From Deltaproteobacteria bacterium (GTDB lineage: Bacteria; Bdellovibrionota_F; JAHFAK01): DNA of 20,646 nt. Both the position numbers and the translations under genes were made by a program. The notes under the pieces were generated by a model, which was not told the DNA's origin, ran no database searches, and saw only the letters and a list, made by a program, of their open reading frames with translations. The stretch lies in assembly GCA_023250585.1 (NCBI GenBank), contig JAHFAK010000026.1, positions 1-20,646 on the forward strand, read 5' to 3'. Shown here one piece after another: positions 7,105-15,291 of the stretch (position 1 is its first letter; each line of letters starts with the position of its first letter).

Positions 7105-8733
7105 TTACCAACAGCTAGGATCTGGTATGAGTAATTCTGTATTCAATCTATCTAATGTTTTATCTTCATCTCTATCAAAAGGTAATATAAACTCATTAGG
7201 TTCAAAGATACTTAAATTAGAATATTCATCACTATAATAATTAAGCTTAGTCTTTGTCAGGATAATTTGCTCTTTATCTTTCATGAGGTTATATAAGGAA
7301 ATAGCGTCTGGACTATCAGGACTAAATGGATTCACAATCTGTCCCAACATAATTTTGACATCTTCAAAGCGAGAGCCAACTTTTCCTCTCAATACAATAG
7401 CAGCACCAAATATCCGAGCCTGTGGATTCTCAAGCTCTAAAGGAAACGTACACGTGTAGGTTTTCGTATCTTGATTGATAAGCTTTGCTTTATGAAAGAT
7501 CAGTGGATCTAAATCTCCTCCGCTATTCGTTTGTGTCGTTGCACAGACTGTCTCAAATTGATCAGTGAGCGTTGGAATACTCATACCATAGATATCAGGA
7601 ACATCTGTGGTATTATAATACATAGCCCAATCATCATCTTGGGCACTCTTATCTTGTACCTTCCTCTTCATACATTGAAGCATTGATTGTAATGCTAAGA
7701 CATAACTTACCTTCATCGTACTATTCGTAGACATTGTACTAAAGGTATAATTTACGATACTTTCATTCAATTCACTGAATGAGTATTTATTGGTAAATTC
7801 ATCAGGATTTACTCCGACTATAAGATCATCTCGCGTGATTATATGATCATCAGTTCTCGTAATAATCTCTTGTATCTTTGCTTCTAAATCATCTCGGGTA
7901 TGAATATCATTCGTAGCAATATCAGTACGCGTGATGATGTCATCGAAAATGTGGACATCCATAACATACTGCTGATCAAGAATACTTCCGGAGATAAGCG
8001 ATAGTGAAAGATTCTTATTCATTTGTCCTACATATTCATATGCATCTCCATCTTTGATATACATTCTAAAGCATACTGAATCTGTCCCCTCACATTTATA
8101 GTCTATATAAAGTTTGGTCGTTGTTGATTCAGCTGCTGGAGAATCTTTCGTTGATCCACAGTTTGGATTACTATCATATGGACAGAGATCTGATTCGTTT
8201 ATCTTACCATCTCCATCAATATCATCATCACAAGAATCTCCAATGCCATCTTTGTCTAAGTCTTCTTGCTTTTCATTGGCTATAGATGAACAGTTATCAT
8301 GATCATTATCTATGCCATCATCATCTTTATCATTCGGATCACAGCCATCTTGAGAATCATAGGGACATGCATCATCAGTATCCGCTATTCCATCATTGTC
8401 ATCATCGGTATCTGTTGCATCTCCTACTCCATCTTTATCTGAATCTGTTTGATCACTATTGACCACCGTTGGGGCGTTGTCTTCACTATCAGCTACTCCA
8501 TCATGATCGCTGTCAGACGTTGGGTTTTCATAGATAACCTGGTTTGCTTGTTCTGACTCCTCTGATGGATTCTCTATAATTTTATTCTCCACTGATCCAT
8601 CTTCATCTCCTCCTCCACAAAACGGTATCCCTAAAGAGAAGAGGATGAAGAATAGAGCTATCGTGATTAATACTATACTCGAAATATAATATGGACAACC
8701 AGATTTCTGATGAGTCTTGAACTTAAATTTCAT
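7105..8733 (-). CDS. membrane-anchored protein with thrombospondin type 3 repeats
   Basis: A 542-residue protein. A hydrophobic segment at about 17-38 is followed by C39 in GIPFCGGG, so it is either a lipoprotein with an unusual lipobox or an N-terminally anchored protein. Residues about 70-195 hold thrombospondin type 3 repeats, with Asp-rich DxDxDG calcium-binding units (for example DSDKDGVGD and DDDNDGIAD) and paired cysteines. These are known as rigid, Ca-stabilised stalks of outer-surface proteins. The C-terminal 340 residues match nothing I recognise. They contain a short run of ITRTD/HTRDDL-like repeats at about 267-303. The start has a strong AGGAGGAGAT site. The gene is monocistronic and convergent with the 6374 gene. 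Confidence 0.88.
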   Translation of the reverse strand: MKFKFKTHQKSGCPYYISSIVLITIALFFILFSLGIPFCGGGDEDGSVENKIIENPSEESEQANQVIYENPTSDSDHDGVADSEDNAPTVVNSDQTDSDKDGVGDATDTDDDNDGIADTDDACPYDSQDGCDPNDKDDDGIDNDHDNCSSIANEKQEDLDKDGIGDSCDDDIDGDGKINESDLCPYDSNPNCGSTKDSPAAESTTTKLYIDYKCEGTDSVCFRMYIKDGDAYEYVGQMNKNLSLSLISGSILDQQYVMDVHIFDDIITRTDIATNDIHTRDDLEAKIQEIITRTDDHIITRDDLIVGVNPDEFTNKYSFSELNESIVNYTFSTMSTNSTMKVSYVLALQSMLQCMKRKVQDKSAQDDDWAMYYNTTDVPDIYGMSIPTLTDQFETVCATTQTNSGGDLDPLIFHKAKLINQDTKTYTCTFPLELENPQARIFGAAIVLRGKVGSRFEDVKIMLGQIVNPFSPDSPDAISLYNLMKDKEQIILTKTKLNYYSDEYSNLSIFEPNEFILPFDRDEDKTLDRLNTELLIPDPSCW

Positions 8734-8805
8734 ATCTCCTCCTCATGTATTTCTAATAACCAATTTATAAGGTAAACATCCATCTACAATTCATGTCCTA
8801 ATCAT

Positions 8806-8814
8806 ATTATACCA
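8806..8814 (-). promoter_or_regulatory. extended -10 promoter for the thrombospondin-repeat gene
   Basis: On the minus strand 8814-8806 reads TGGTATAAT: a perfect TATAAT with the TGn extension. The best -35 candidate, TTGATG at 8837-8832, is 20 bases away, which is too far for the usual spacing, so the extended -10 would carry recognition. The start codon is about 70 bases downstream. The remaining gap to 8900 is AT-rich and contains only weak AT hairpins. Confidence 0.5.
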
Positions 8815-8899
8815 CAAATAATTTTATTTTGCATCAAAATTATCTAAATACAGAATCAGATCTTATTATTACCTAATAATTTAGATGTGTTATAATATT

Positions 8900-9202
8900 C
8901 TATTGAATAATCTTTTCGTCTTTTTCCTGCTTGTGAAGTTTTTCCTGAAGCTTACGAATAGTTCTTGATTGGCGGATAATTTTGAATTCTTGGCGGGTAA
9001 TGCCTAAAAACATAAAAATAATGATAATCAATAAGCCAATAACAAAAGAAAGGAAAATAATTAAGTACAAGGGCAATGGATTAGTGGAATAGTTAAAAAA
9101 CTTGATGGGCATCTCAACGTTATTCGATGAAATAAATTCACCCATAGTAACAATGAGTATAAAGAGAATGATGATGAGAAAAAGTTTTTTATACAAACGC
9201 AT
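8900..9202 (-). CDS. LapA-domain (DUF1049) inner-membrane protein
   Basis: A 100-residue protein with two membrane segments (about 5-24 and 44-70) and a basic, coiled-coil-like tail (about 71-100). This is the design of LapA/YciS-type lipopolysaccharide-assembly proteins, which in E. coli work with LapB to control LPS synthesis. Function here is by family resemblance only. It is the last gene of the rpsA-sppA-HIT-LapA string, 5 bases after the HIT stop. No strong ribosome binding site is visible, so translation may depend on coupling. Confidence 0.75.
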   Translation of the reverse strand: MRLYKKLFLIIILFILIVTMGEFISSNNVEMPIKFFNYSTNPLPLYLIIFLSFVIGLLIIIIFMFLGITRQEFKIIRQSRTIRKLQEKLHKQEKDEKIIQ

Positions 9203-9207
9203 AGTTT

Positions 9208-9693
9208 CTATAAACTAAAGAGAGGCAATAATTTTTCGTATGTTTCCTCAAGATGTTGTGATATCACTCGAGCTTCTGAGAGAAGTGGCATAAAATTGGT
9301 ATCACCATTCCAGCGGGGAAGGACATGAATATGAAGATGCTCTTCACCTGCACCCGCACATTTTCCGATATTTGCTCCTACATTAAATCCTTCTGCATTC
9401 AAGGCTTTACGAAGATGGGTTGTCGACAAACTCACGAGATTCATAATATTTTGCGCAAGAGTATTATTCAATTCATCAAATCCATGTACATGTGCACGTG
9501 GAGCAACGAGCAAATGCCCATTTGAATAGGGATACTTATTCATGACAATGCATGCTTGCTCATTTTTATAGAGAAGCAAATTTTTGGAAGAAACTTTTTC
9601 ATCTTTTAAATCACATAAAAAACAATGCGTAGATTTTTCTTTTGATTTATCTGAGATATACTCCATTCTCCAAGGAGCCCATAGATTTTTCAT
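9208..9693 (-). CDS. HIT-family nucleotide hydrolase or phosphorylase
   Basis: A 161-residue cytoplasmic protein of the histidine triad family, close in layout to Ap4A phosphorylase-type members. The catalytic triad is H119-L-H121-I-H123, followed by VLPRW and preceded by the phosphate loop GKCAGAGEEH. An N-terminal CxxC (C24, C27) is the zinc-site half seen in many family members. The N-terminal LWAPWRMEYI block is typical of this subgroup. Substrates are probably dinucleoside polyphosphates or nucleotidyl adducts. The start codon overlaps the sppA stop by 4 bases (ATGA). Confidence 0.9.
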   Translation of the reverse strand: MKNLWAPWRMEYISDKSKEKSTHCFLCDLKDEKVSSKNLLLYKNEQACIVMNKYPYSNGHLLVAPRAHVHGFDELNNTLAQNIMNLVSLSTTHLRKALNAEGFNVGANIGKCAGAGEEHLHIHVLPRWNGDTNFMPLLSEARVISQHLEETYEKLLPLFSL

Positions 9694-10643
9694 TTAATAT
9701 CGAGCGTCCTTTCAGAAACAAAAAGAGAACTCAAAACTGGAGAAAGCAGTAATTTATATTTTGCCCATGAGGAAGATTGCAAAAAATTCTGAAGTTTTCC
9801 TTCTGCTTTTTCGTCTAAAAGCATATTTAAAAATTGCATGCCAGGTTTTTTTGGGTACATAGCTTTAACTTCTTCTTTGATACCAGCTAGTTTTTGTGCA
9901 ACATCTTTTGAGAATTCAAGCCCACCAAGTTCATCAACAAGACCACGTTCTTTGGCTTCTCTCCCCGTAAATACTCGCCCGTCAGCAATAGAAGCAACTT
10001 TAGTTTTATCAAGCCCACGCCCTGAAGAGACAGCTTCAATGAATTGATTGTGAATATCTTTCAGTAATCCTGTCATTAATGCTTTTTCTTCTTCTGTCAT
10101 ATCACGAAATCCCGAACCCATATCTTTATACTTGCCACTTTTAAGTGTTATAGGCTTTAACTTCGCCCACTCAACAAGATTTTTGACATTCATAAATTCT
10201 GCAATGACACCAATGCTTCCCGTGATGGTACTTGGGTTAGCGACAATACGATCAGCAGCTGCAATGGCATAATATCCACCTGAAGCAGCGATATTACCGA
10301 GCGATGCGATGACTTTTTTTGTTTTTTTTACTCGCTGAATTTCTTCGTAAATTTCTTGCGATGGACCAACTGAACCACCGGGAGAATCAACTCTAACAAT
10401 GATTGCCTTAATATCATTATCTTTTCGGAAATCTTCAAGCTGTTCAATAATTTCTTTTGAATCGAGAATAACTCCATTGAGTTCTACAATGCCAACATTT
10501 CCTGACTCTTCAACCAATGGCTTCCCAAGATAAATACGCGCAAAGGAAAGAACAGCAATAAAAATGAAAAAAATGATGAGAATGATTCCAATAATAGGAA
10601 ATACTTTAGATTTATGATCTGTAATAAAATTAGGCTGATTCAT
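9690..10643 (-). CDS. sppA: signal peptide peptidase SppA, short single-domain form
   Basis: A 317-residue membrane serine protease that degrades cleaved signal peptides. One N-terminal membrane segment (about 14-37) anchors a single protease domain. The nucleophile is S121 in AASGGYY; the general base is probably K173 in SGKYKD. At 317 residues it is the short form that works as an oligomer, not the 618-residue tandem form of E. coli. It lies 22 bases after rpsA and overlaps the HIT gene by 4 bases, so it is translated within the rpsA operon. The ribosome binding site is weak. Confidence 0.92.
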   Translation of the reverse strand: MNQPNFITDHKSKVFPIIGIILIIFFIFIAVLSFARIYLGKPLVEESGNVGIVELNGVILDSKEIIEQLEDFRKDNDIKAIIVRVDSPGGSVGPSQEIYEEIQRVKKTKKVIASLGNIAASGGYYAIAAADRIVANPSTITGSIGVIAEFMNVKNLVEWAKLKPITLKSGKYKDMGSGFRDMTEEEKALMTGLLKDIHNQFIEAVSSGRGLDKTKVASIADGRVFTGREAKERGLVDELGGLEFSKDVAQKLAGIKEEVKAMYPKKPGMQFLNMLLDEKAEGKLQNFLQSSSWAKYKLLLSPVLSSLFVSERTLDIK

Positions 10644-10665
10644 GAATGGTATACTAAGATTTTAG

Positions 10666-12411
10666 CTACTTAGTTTCTTCATCTCTTGTAGATTTATTAG
10701 TTACAACCTTTTTAAGCTTCTCTAATTCTTTTTCGCCTAAACTATCTTGCAGACTTACGTCGCCACTTCCCTGCTTCTCAAGGAAAGCTTGGTAGTCTTT
10801 ACGTTCTTCCGACTCTTTTAATTTTTTAAGTGAAAGACCTATTTTTCTTTCACGATCATCAATACTTACAACAGAAGCTTCAAGTGCGTCACCAACTTTA
10901 AATTGAGTTAGATTTGTCTCATCAGTTTGATCTCTTTTAATTTCAGAAGCATACACAAGACCTTCGAGATCATCTCCAAGATCAACAAAAACGCCAAGAT
11001 CAGTTATCCGGGCAACTGTTCCTTGAACACGTTTTCCACGACTAAATTTCTCATTAATACTTGGCCATGGATCTTCGGTGAGTTGTTTTATTCCGAGTGC
11101 AAACTTCTCGTGTTCAACATCAATACTCAGTACTTGCGCATCAATAGTATCACCCTTTTTAAAATGTTCTTCGGGATGCTTAATCTTTTTTGTCCAAGAA
11201 ATATCAGAAATATGAATCAAACCATCAACCTCATGTCCTAAATCAAGAAAAATACCAAAATCAGTCATGTTTTGAATCTTGCCCTTCACACGAGAACCAA
11301 CCGGATATTTCTTTGCCAACTCTTCCCAGGGATTAGTCTCAAGTTGCTTAACGCCCATTGAAATTCTTCGTGATTCCATCTCAATATCGAGAATAAGAGC
11401 TTGTATTTCATCACCAACTTTATACATTCGAAGAGGATTTTTAACTTTCTTGGTCCATGACATTTCCGACACATGAACTAAGCCTTCAACTCCCTCGGCT
11501 ATTTCAATAAATATACCATAATCAGTTACATTAACTACTTTACCGGTTATCTTATCTCCCACATGGTATTTATTGACCGCATGTCTCCATGGATCCTCGG
11601 TAGTTTGCTTTAAGCCCAGTGAAACTCTTTGGTTTTCACGATCGTATTTAATAATTTTTACATCGATTTTTTTACCAACGGAAAGAACATCCGATGGATG
11701 ATTGATGCGACCCCATGAAATATCGGTGATATGCAATAAACCATCAATTCCACCTAAATCAATAAATGCACCGTAATCGGTAATATTTTTTACGATACCT
11801 TCGAGTACTTGACCTTCATCAAGATGTTCAAGGATATCTCTCTTTTGATTTTCTCGTTCTTTCTCTAATATAGCACGACGTGAAAGAACTATATTCCCGC
11901 GCTTTTTTGAAAACTTCAGTAATTTAAATTCATATACTTTGCCGAGGAGGCTATTGAGGTCACGAATAGGAACAAGATCAATCTGTGAGCCGGGTAAAAA
12001 AGCTTTAATACCGATATCAACCGATAAACCGCCTTTTACTTTATCGATAATTCTACCTTTAACTAAATCACCTTTTTCAAATGCAAGAGCAATCGTATCC
12101 CAAATTTTCATTTTATCAGCGCGTTCTTTTGAAAGAATGATATTGCCTTCTTCATCTTCGGCTTGCTCTAAATATACATCAATCGTATCACCGGGCTTAA
12201 TATGAAGTTCATTTTTCAAATCATAAAATTCAATGATTGGCACATAGCCTGCTGATTTATAACCAATATCAACGAGGACTTTATCTTTTAAAACACTCAC
12301 AACTATACCGCTTACGACTTGGCCTTCACGAAATCGCTGATTTTTTTTGTAACTTTCTTCGAGGAGAGCTGCAAAATTTTCTTCGTAGCCCTTAGTGACC
12401 GCTCCTACCAT
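10666..12411 (-). CDS. rpsA: 30S ribosomal protein S1
   Basis: S1 binds mRNA on the small subunit and helps load structured or weakly Shine-Dalgarno-led messages. Six S1 (OB-fold) domains can be followed along the protein. The later four share the pattern GxV-x-N-(I/V/M)-TD(Y/F)G-(A/I)F(I/L)-(D/E)-(L/I), then GL-(L/V/I)-H-(I/V)-S/T-(D/E)-(I/M)SW. I place the start at ATG 12411 (581 residues) because AAAGGAG lies 5 bases upstream; an in-frame ATG at 12474 would add 21 mostly Lys/Asp/Gln residues but has no ribosome binding site. The tail is Lys/Glu-rich. It heads the string to sppA, HIT and LapA and is divergent from rpsB. Confidence 0.93.
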   Translation of the reverse strand: MVGAVTKGYEENFAALLEESYKKNQRFREGQVVSGIVVSVLKDKVLVDIGYKSAGYVPIIEFYDLKNELHIKPGDTIDVYLEQAEDEEGNIILSKERADKMKIWDTIALAFEKGDLVKGRIIDKVKGGLSVDIGIKAFLPGSQIDLVPIRDLNSLLGKVYEFKLLKFSKKRGNIVLSRRAILEKERENQKRDILEHLDEGQVLEGIVKNITDYGAFIDLGGIDGLLHITDISWGRINHPSDVLSVGKKIDVKIIKYDRENQRVSLGLKQTTEDPWRHAVNKYHVGDKITGKVVNVTDYGIFIEIAEGVEGLVHVSEMSWTKKVKNPLRMYKVGDEIQALILDIEMESRRISMGVKQLETNPWEELAKKYPVGSRVKGKIQNMTDFGIFLDLGHEVDGLIHISDISWTKKIKHPEEHFKKGDTIDAQVLSIDVEHEKFALGIKQLTEDPWPSINEKFSRGKRVQGTVARITDLGVFVDLGDDLEGLVYASEIKRDQTDETNLTQFKVGDALEASVVSIDDRERKIGLSLKKLKESEERKDYQAFLEKQGSGDVSLQDSLGEKELEKLKKVVTNKSTRDEETK

Positions 12412-12536
12412 AGAATCTCCTTTATCTTTCTTTTCCTGCTTGGTATTTTGATCTGTATCTTTTATCTGTTTCATAATGATTAACGTATCAAAATTTCTTT
12501 ATCTTTCTAAGCATCATATATAATAAAAATCAAGGC

Positions 12537-12565
12537 AAGCTATGCTATTTGCAGATGTTTGTCAA
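12537..12565 (-). promoter_or_regulatory. possible promoter of the rpsA operon
   Basis: A perfect TTGACA is at 12565-12560 on the minus strand. With a 17-base spacer the -10 would be TAGCTT (12542-12537), a weak match. Location upstream of rpsA and before the palindromic element at 12610 is suitable. The -35 is convincing and the -10 is not. Confidence 0.4.
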
Positions 12566-12609
12566 TCGTAAATGAGATACTGGGACAATGGCTCAGTTAA
12601 TGGGGTGAG

Positions 12610-12726
12610 TTAGGGAGTAGGCATGTTGCAAAAAAGTATTTCTATCGAGCGCACTTTCCTGTTCTTAATAATATTATGGAAGCGACGTCGATAGGAATAC
12701 TTTTTTGCAACATGCCTACTCCCTAA
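12610..12726. repeat. palindromic element 1, conserved centre with private arms
   Basis: Arms 12610-12640 and 12696-12726 are 31-bp perfect inverted repeats. Pairing continues inward to 12647/12689 with one T-G mismatch. The 45-bp centre (12646-12690) runs from CGAGCGC through TTCCTGTTCTTAA to ATGGAAGCGACGTCG, and is 41/45 identical to the centre of the element at 14438-14550. The arm sequences of the two elements differ, although both have poly-T/poly-A tracts and a loosely similar outer end. It lies between the divergent rpsA and rpsB promoters, so it is not a terminator at an operon end. Confidence 0.9.
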
Positions 12727-12773
12727 TAACTGAAGCATTACATACTGGTGTAATACCTTGTCTCCTTTACTAG

Positions 12774-12800
12774 TTGACAACCACAAATAAAGCTTATAAG
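12774..12800 (+). promoter_or_regulatory. possible promoter of the rpsB-tsf operon
   Basis: A perfect TTGACA at 12774-12779 and TATAAG at 12795-12800, with a 15-base spacer that is shorter than ideal. A 17-base spacer would give TAAGAG at 12797. Either choice leaves a leader of more than 100 bases before rpsB. Confidence 0.5.
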
Positions 12801-12832
12801 AGTCTTGAGATTTTTAACTAATAAATACACAT

Positions 12833-12893
12833 GCTTTTCTGATGAAGACAATTCAAGCTTATCATAATAATTGTCTGAGAGATGAAGAAAAGC
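12833..12893 (+). promoter_or_regulatory. structured rpsB leader, candidate autoregulatory RNA
   Basis: The leader can form a two-part stem: GCTTTTCT (12833-12840) pairs with AGAAAAGC (12886-12893), and inside it GACAATT (12847-12853) pairs with AATTGTC (12869-12875). It ends 15 bases before the ribosome binding site of rpsB. Ribosomal protein S2 is known to control its own operon through leader RNA in some bacteria, so such a role is plausible; this structure is not one I recognise. Confidence 0.4.
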
Positions 12894-12917
12894 AGAGGTT
12901 TAAGCTTGGAGGACATT

Positions 12918-13820
12918 ATGGTTTCTGTAAGTATTAAAGAACTTCTCGAGGCCGGCATTCATTTCGGCCACCAGACATCGCGCTGGAACCCAAAAATGAA
13001 ACCCTATATTTTTGGTGAACGCGATGGCATTTACATCATCGATTTACAACAAACAGTTACACTTTTTACTAAAGCGCTTACCTTTTTGACTGACATGACC
13101 AGTAAAGGTGCTAAAGTAGCGTTTGTTGGGACCAAAGAACAAGCCAGAGAAATTGTGAAAGAAGAAGCAATTCGTTGCAATATGTTTCACATTACTACTC
13201 GATGGCTTGGTGGAACGCTTACCAATTTTAGAACAATTAAAAGCAGTATCGACCGAATGGAAGATCTTGAAAAAAAACAAAAAGATGGCACATTTGCTCG
13301 CCTTCACAAAAAAGAACGATTGATCATAGATAGAGAAATTGCAAAGCTTTCTCGAACATTTGGTGGTATTCGTGAAATCAAAAGACTTCCTGATGTTCTT
13401 TTTGTTATTGATACTAAAAAAGAAAAAAATGCTGTCGCAGAAGCGAATAAATTAGGTATTCCTATTATCGCTGTCGTTGATACCAACTGTGATCCTGATC
13501 TTATTACCTATCCTATTCCAGGCAATGACGACGCAATTAAAGCAATTCAGATTGTCATGAACAAAGCTGCAGATGCATGTGTGGAAGGCGCTAAAATTTT
13601 TGAAAGTTTCGAAGCAAAACGTATAAAAGATAAAGAGTCGGCTCCAAAAGAAATGAGATCCGATAAAGACAAACACTTTATTATGAGAAAAAAAGTTGTT
13701 ACAACAATAACAACGAAGGGATCGAAAAAAGGCTCCCCTGCTCAAAAAACAGGACCAAGCACAGCAAAAGCGGAAAATGAGACACAACAAGAAACAAAAG
13801 AACCCGGAAAGGCAACATAA
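12918..13820 (+). CDS. rpsB: 30S ribosomal protein S2
   Basis: A 300-residue small-subunit protein. The start at ATG 12918 follows GGAGG (12908-12912) by 5 bases and gives the usual S2 opening [20 protein letters not shown], then RRWNPKM-like [12 protein letters not shown]. An upstream in-frame ATG at 12882 lies inside a leader stem and is rejected. The family core ([27 protein letters not shown]) is intact. The last 60 or so residues are a Lys/Thr/Glu-rich extension with no fold signal, longer than in E. coli (241 residues). tsf follows after 10 bases, the classic rpsB-tsf pair. Confidence 0.96.
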   Translation: MVSVSIKELLEAGIHFGHQTSRWNPKMKPYIFGERDGIYIIDLQQTVTLFTKALTFLTDMTSKGAKVAFVGTKEQAREIVKEEAIRCNMFHITTRWLGGTLTNFRTIKSSIDRMEDLEKKQKDGTFARLHKKERLIIDREIAKLSRTFGGIREIKRLPDVLFVIDTKKEKNAVAEANKLGIPIIAVVDTNCDPDLITYPIPGNDDAIKAIQIVMNKAADACVEGAKIFESFEAKRIKDKESAPKEMRSDKDKHFIMRKKVVTTITTKGSKKGSPAQKTGPSTAKAENETQQETKEPGKAT

Positions 13821-13830
13821 GGAGTCGTCT

Positions 13831-14424
13831 ATGGAAATAGAAGCACATTTAGTCAAAGAACTTCGAGAAAGAACACAAGCAGGATTCATGGATTGCAAGA
13901 AAGCACTCGAAAATTCAAGTGGGAATATGGAAAAGGCTATTGCTTATTTGCGCGAACATGGTCTTGCAAAAGCTCAAAATAAGGCACTTCGAGAAACAAA
14001 AGAAGGCTTGGTGTATTCTTATATTCACGCCGGTGGAAAAATTGGTGTACTTTTAGAAATGAGTTGCGAAACTGATTTCGTTGCACGAACCGATGATTTT
14101 CAAAATCTTTCGAAGCATATAGCAATGCACATTGCTGCTGCAAATCCGAAATATACCACAAGCGCAGAAATTCCCCAAGAGGAACTTGAAAAAGAAAAAG
14201 AAATCCTCAAAAATCAGGCAAAAAATGAAGGAAAGCCAGAGCATATTATTGAAAAAATGATTGAAGGAAGAATAAAAAAGTTTTATGAAGAGATATGCTT
14301 GGTTGAGCAGCCCTTTATTAAAGATGATAAAAAGAAGGTTCAAGATATTGTAAAAGAATGTATTGCAAAACTTGGAGAAAATATTACGATACGAAGGTTT
14401 TGCAGATTTCAAATTGGCAATTAG
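13831..14424 (+). CDS. tsf: elongation factor Ts, short form
   Basis: EF-Ts exchanges GDP for GTP on EF-Tu. The start at ATG 13831 has AAGGAG just upstream, and gives MEIEAHLVKELRERTQAGFM with the N-terminal UBA-like segment (TQAGFMDCKKAL). The EF-Tu contact motif TDFVARTD is present. At 197 residues it is much shorter than the E. coli protein (283) and resembles the Thermus-type form with a single core subdomain. An earlier in-frame ATG at 13777 would overlap rpsB and lacks a ribosome binding site. A palindromic element separates it from pyrH. Confidence 0.95.
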   Translation: MEIEAHLVKELRERTQAGFMDCKKALENSSGNMEKAIAYLREHGLAKAQNKALRETKEGLVYSYIHAGGKIGVLLEMSCETDFVARTDDFQNLSKHIAMHIAAANPKYTTSAEIPQEELEKEKEILKNQAKNEGKPEHIIEKMIEGRIKKFYEEICLVEQPFIKDDKKKVQDIVKECIAKLGENITIRRFCRFQIGN

Positions 14425-14437
14425 TATATAGAATGCT

Positions 14438-14550
14438 ATAAGAGTATACTGTTCTTTTTTTTATTGTATACCGAGCGCGCCTTCCTGTTCTTAAAATTAT
14501 TATGGAAGCGACGTCGATATACAATAAAAAAAAGAACAGTATACTCTTAT
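14438..14550. repeat. palindromic element 2, same centre as element 1
   Basis: Arms 14438-14470 and 14518-14550 are 33-bp perfect inverted repeats; one mismatch follows (14471/14517). The centre 14472-14516 is 45 bp and differs from that of element 1 only at centre positions 8, 10, 24 and 26. The arms hold an 8-T/8-A run and otherwise differ from those of element 1. The element fills the tsf-pyrH gap. In RNA it would form a very stable hairpin, but no T-run follows the right arm. Confidence 0.9.
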
Positions 14551-14566
14551 GAAGTACTGATAAAAT

Positions 14567-15286
14567 ATGAATTCTATAAAATATAAAAAAGTCCTTCTTA
14601 AACTCAGTGGAGAAGCATTTGTGGGGTCAAAAAGTTATGGTATTGACCAAAAAATTCTGAAGTCTACTGCACAGCAATTAAAAGAAATTCATGAACTCGG
14701 TGTCCAAGTTGCTATTGTCGTCGGAGGAGGAAACATTTTCCGAGGATTATCAGCAAGCGAAGCCGGGATGGATCGGGCTCAAGCCGATTATATGGGAATG
14801 CTTGCAACCGTTATCAATGGTTTAGCCTTACAAGATGCACTCGAAAAAGTTGGGATTGTAACGAGAGTTCTCACCGCTATCGAAATGCATCAAATTGCTG
14901 AGCCGTATATTAGAAGAAGAGCAAAACGCCATCTTGAAAAAGGCCGTATTGTTATTTTTACTTGCGGAACCGGAAGCCCCTATTTTACAACAGATACTGC
15001 AGCAGCATTGCGAGCTGCAGAAATCGAAGCTGAAGTGTTATTAAAGGCAACTAAAGTCGATGGTGTTTATACGGAAGATCCTATGACTCATCCCAATGCC
15101 ACAAAATTTGATACCATCGAATACATTGAACTACTCAAAAATAATTTAAAAGTCATGGATTCAACAGCAGCATCTTTATGCAGAGACAATAAAATTCCTA
15201 TTATTGTTTTTAATCTTCGCACCGAAGGAAATATTAAAAAAGTAATTCTCGGTGAAAAAATTGGCACTAAAGTTAGTGGAGGATAA
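14567..15286 (+). CDS. pyrH: uridylate kinase (UMP kinase)
   Basis: A 239-residue cytoplasmic enzyme converting UMP to UDP with ATP, typically a hexamer. The amino acid kinase fold is clear: KLSGEA at the start, the phosphate loop GGGNIFRG, the UMP-binding [19 protein letters not shown] stretch, and [13 protein letters not shown] near the nucleotide site. It begins [17 protein letters not shown], a normal start, but no ribosome binding site is visible. The right arm of palindromic element 2 ends 16 bases upstream. frr follows after 5 bases. Confidence 0.96.
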   Translation: MNSIKYKKVLLKLSGEAFVGSKSYGIDQKILKSTAQQLKEIHELGVQVAIVVGGGNIFRGLSASEAGMDRAQADYMGMLATVINGLALQDALEKVGIVTRVLTAIEMHQIAEPYIRRRAKRHLEKGRIVIFTCGTGSPYFTTDTAAALRAAEIEAEVLLKATKVDGVYTEDPMTHPNATKFDTIEYIELLKNNLKVMDSTAASLCRDNKIPIIVFNLRTEGNIKKVILGEKIGTKVSGG

Positions 15287-15291
15287 AACAC

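Noticed and set aside
8860-8899. Plus-strand TATAAT-like site and AATAAT hairpin after the LapA gene
   Set aside because: AT-only and facing into the antisense of LapA; too weak to call a promoter or terminator.
12412-12474. 21-codon N-terminal extension of S1
   Set aside because: The ATG at 12474 has no ribosome binding site, while ATG 12411 has AAAGGAG 5 bases upstream. The longer form cannot be fully excluded.
12882-12917. Upstream ATG as rpsB start
   Set aside because: It sits in the leader stem with no ribosome binding site; ATG 12918 has GGAGG at ideal distance and matches the S2 family N-terminus.
13777-13830. Early ATG as tsf start
   Set aside because: It would overlap rpsB by 44 bases and add residues foreign to EF-Ts; ATG 13831 has AAGGAG.
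13044-13898. Phe/Cys-rich minus-strand ORFs opposite rpsB and tsf
   Set aside because: Their composition is what the antisense of Lys/Glu-rich ribosomal genes gives; no ribosome binding sites or family motifs.
12610-14550. Elements 1 and 2 as rho-independent terminators
   Set aside because: Element 1 lies between divergent operons, and neither has a T-run after its stem; the conserved 45-bp centre is also not needed for a terminator.
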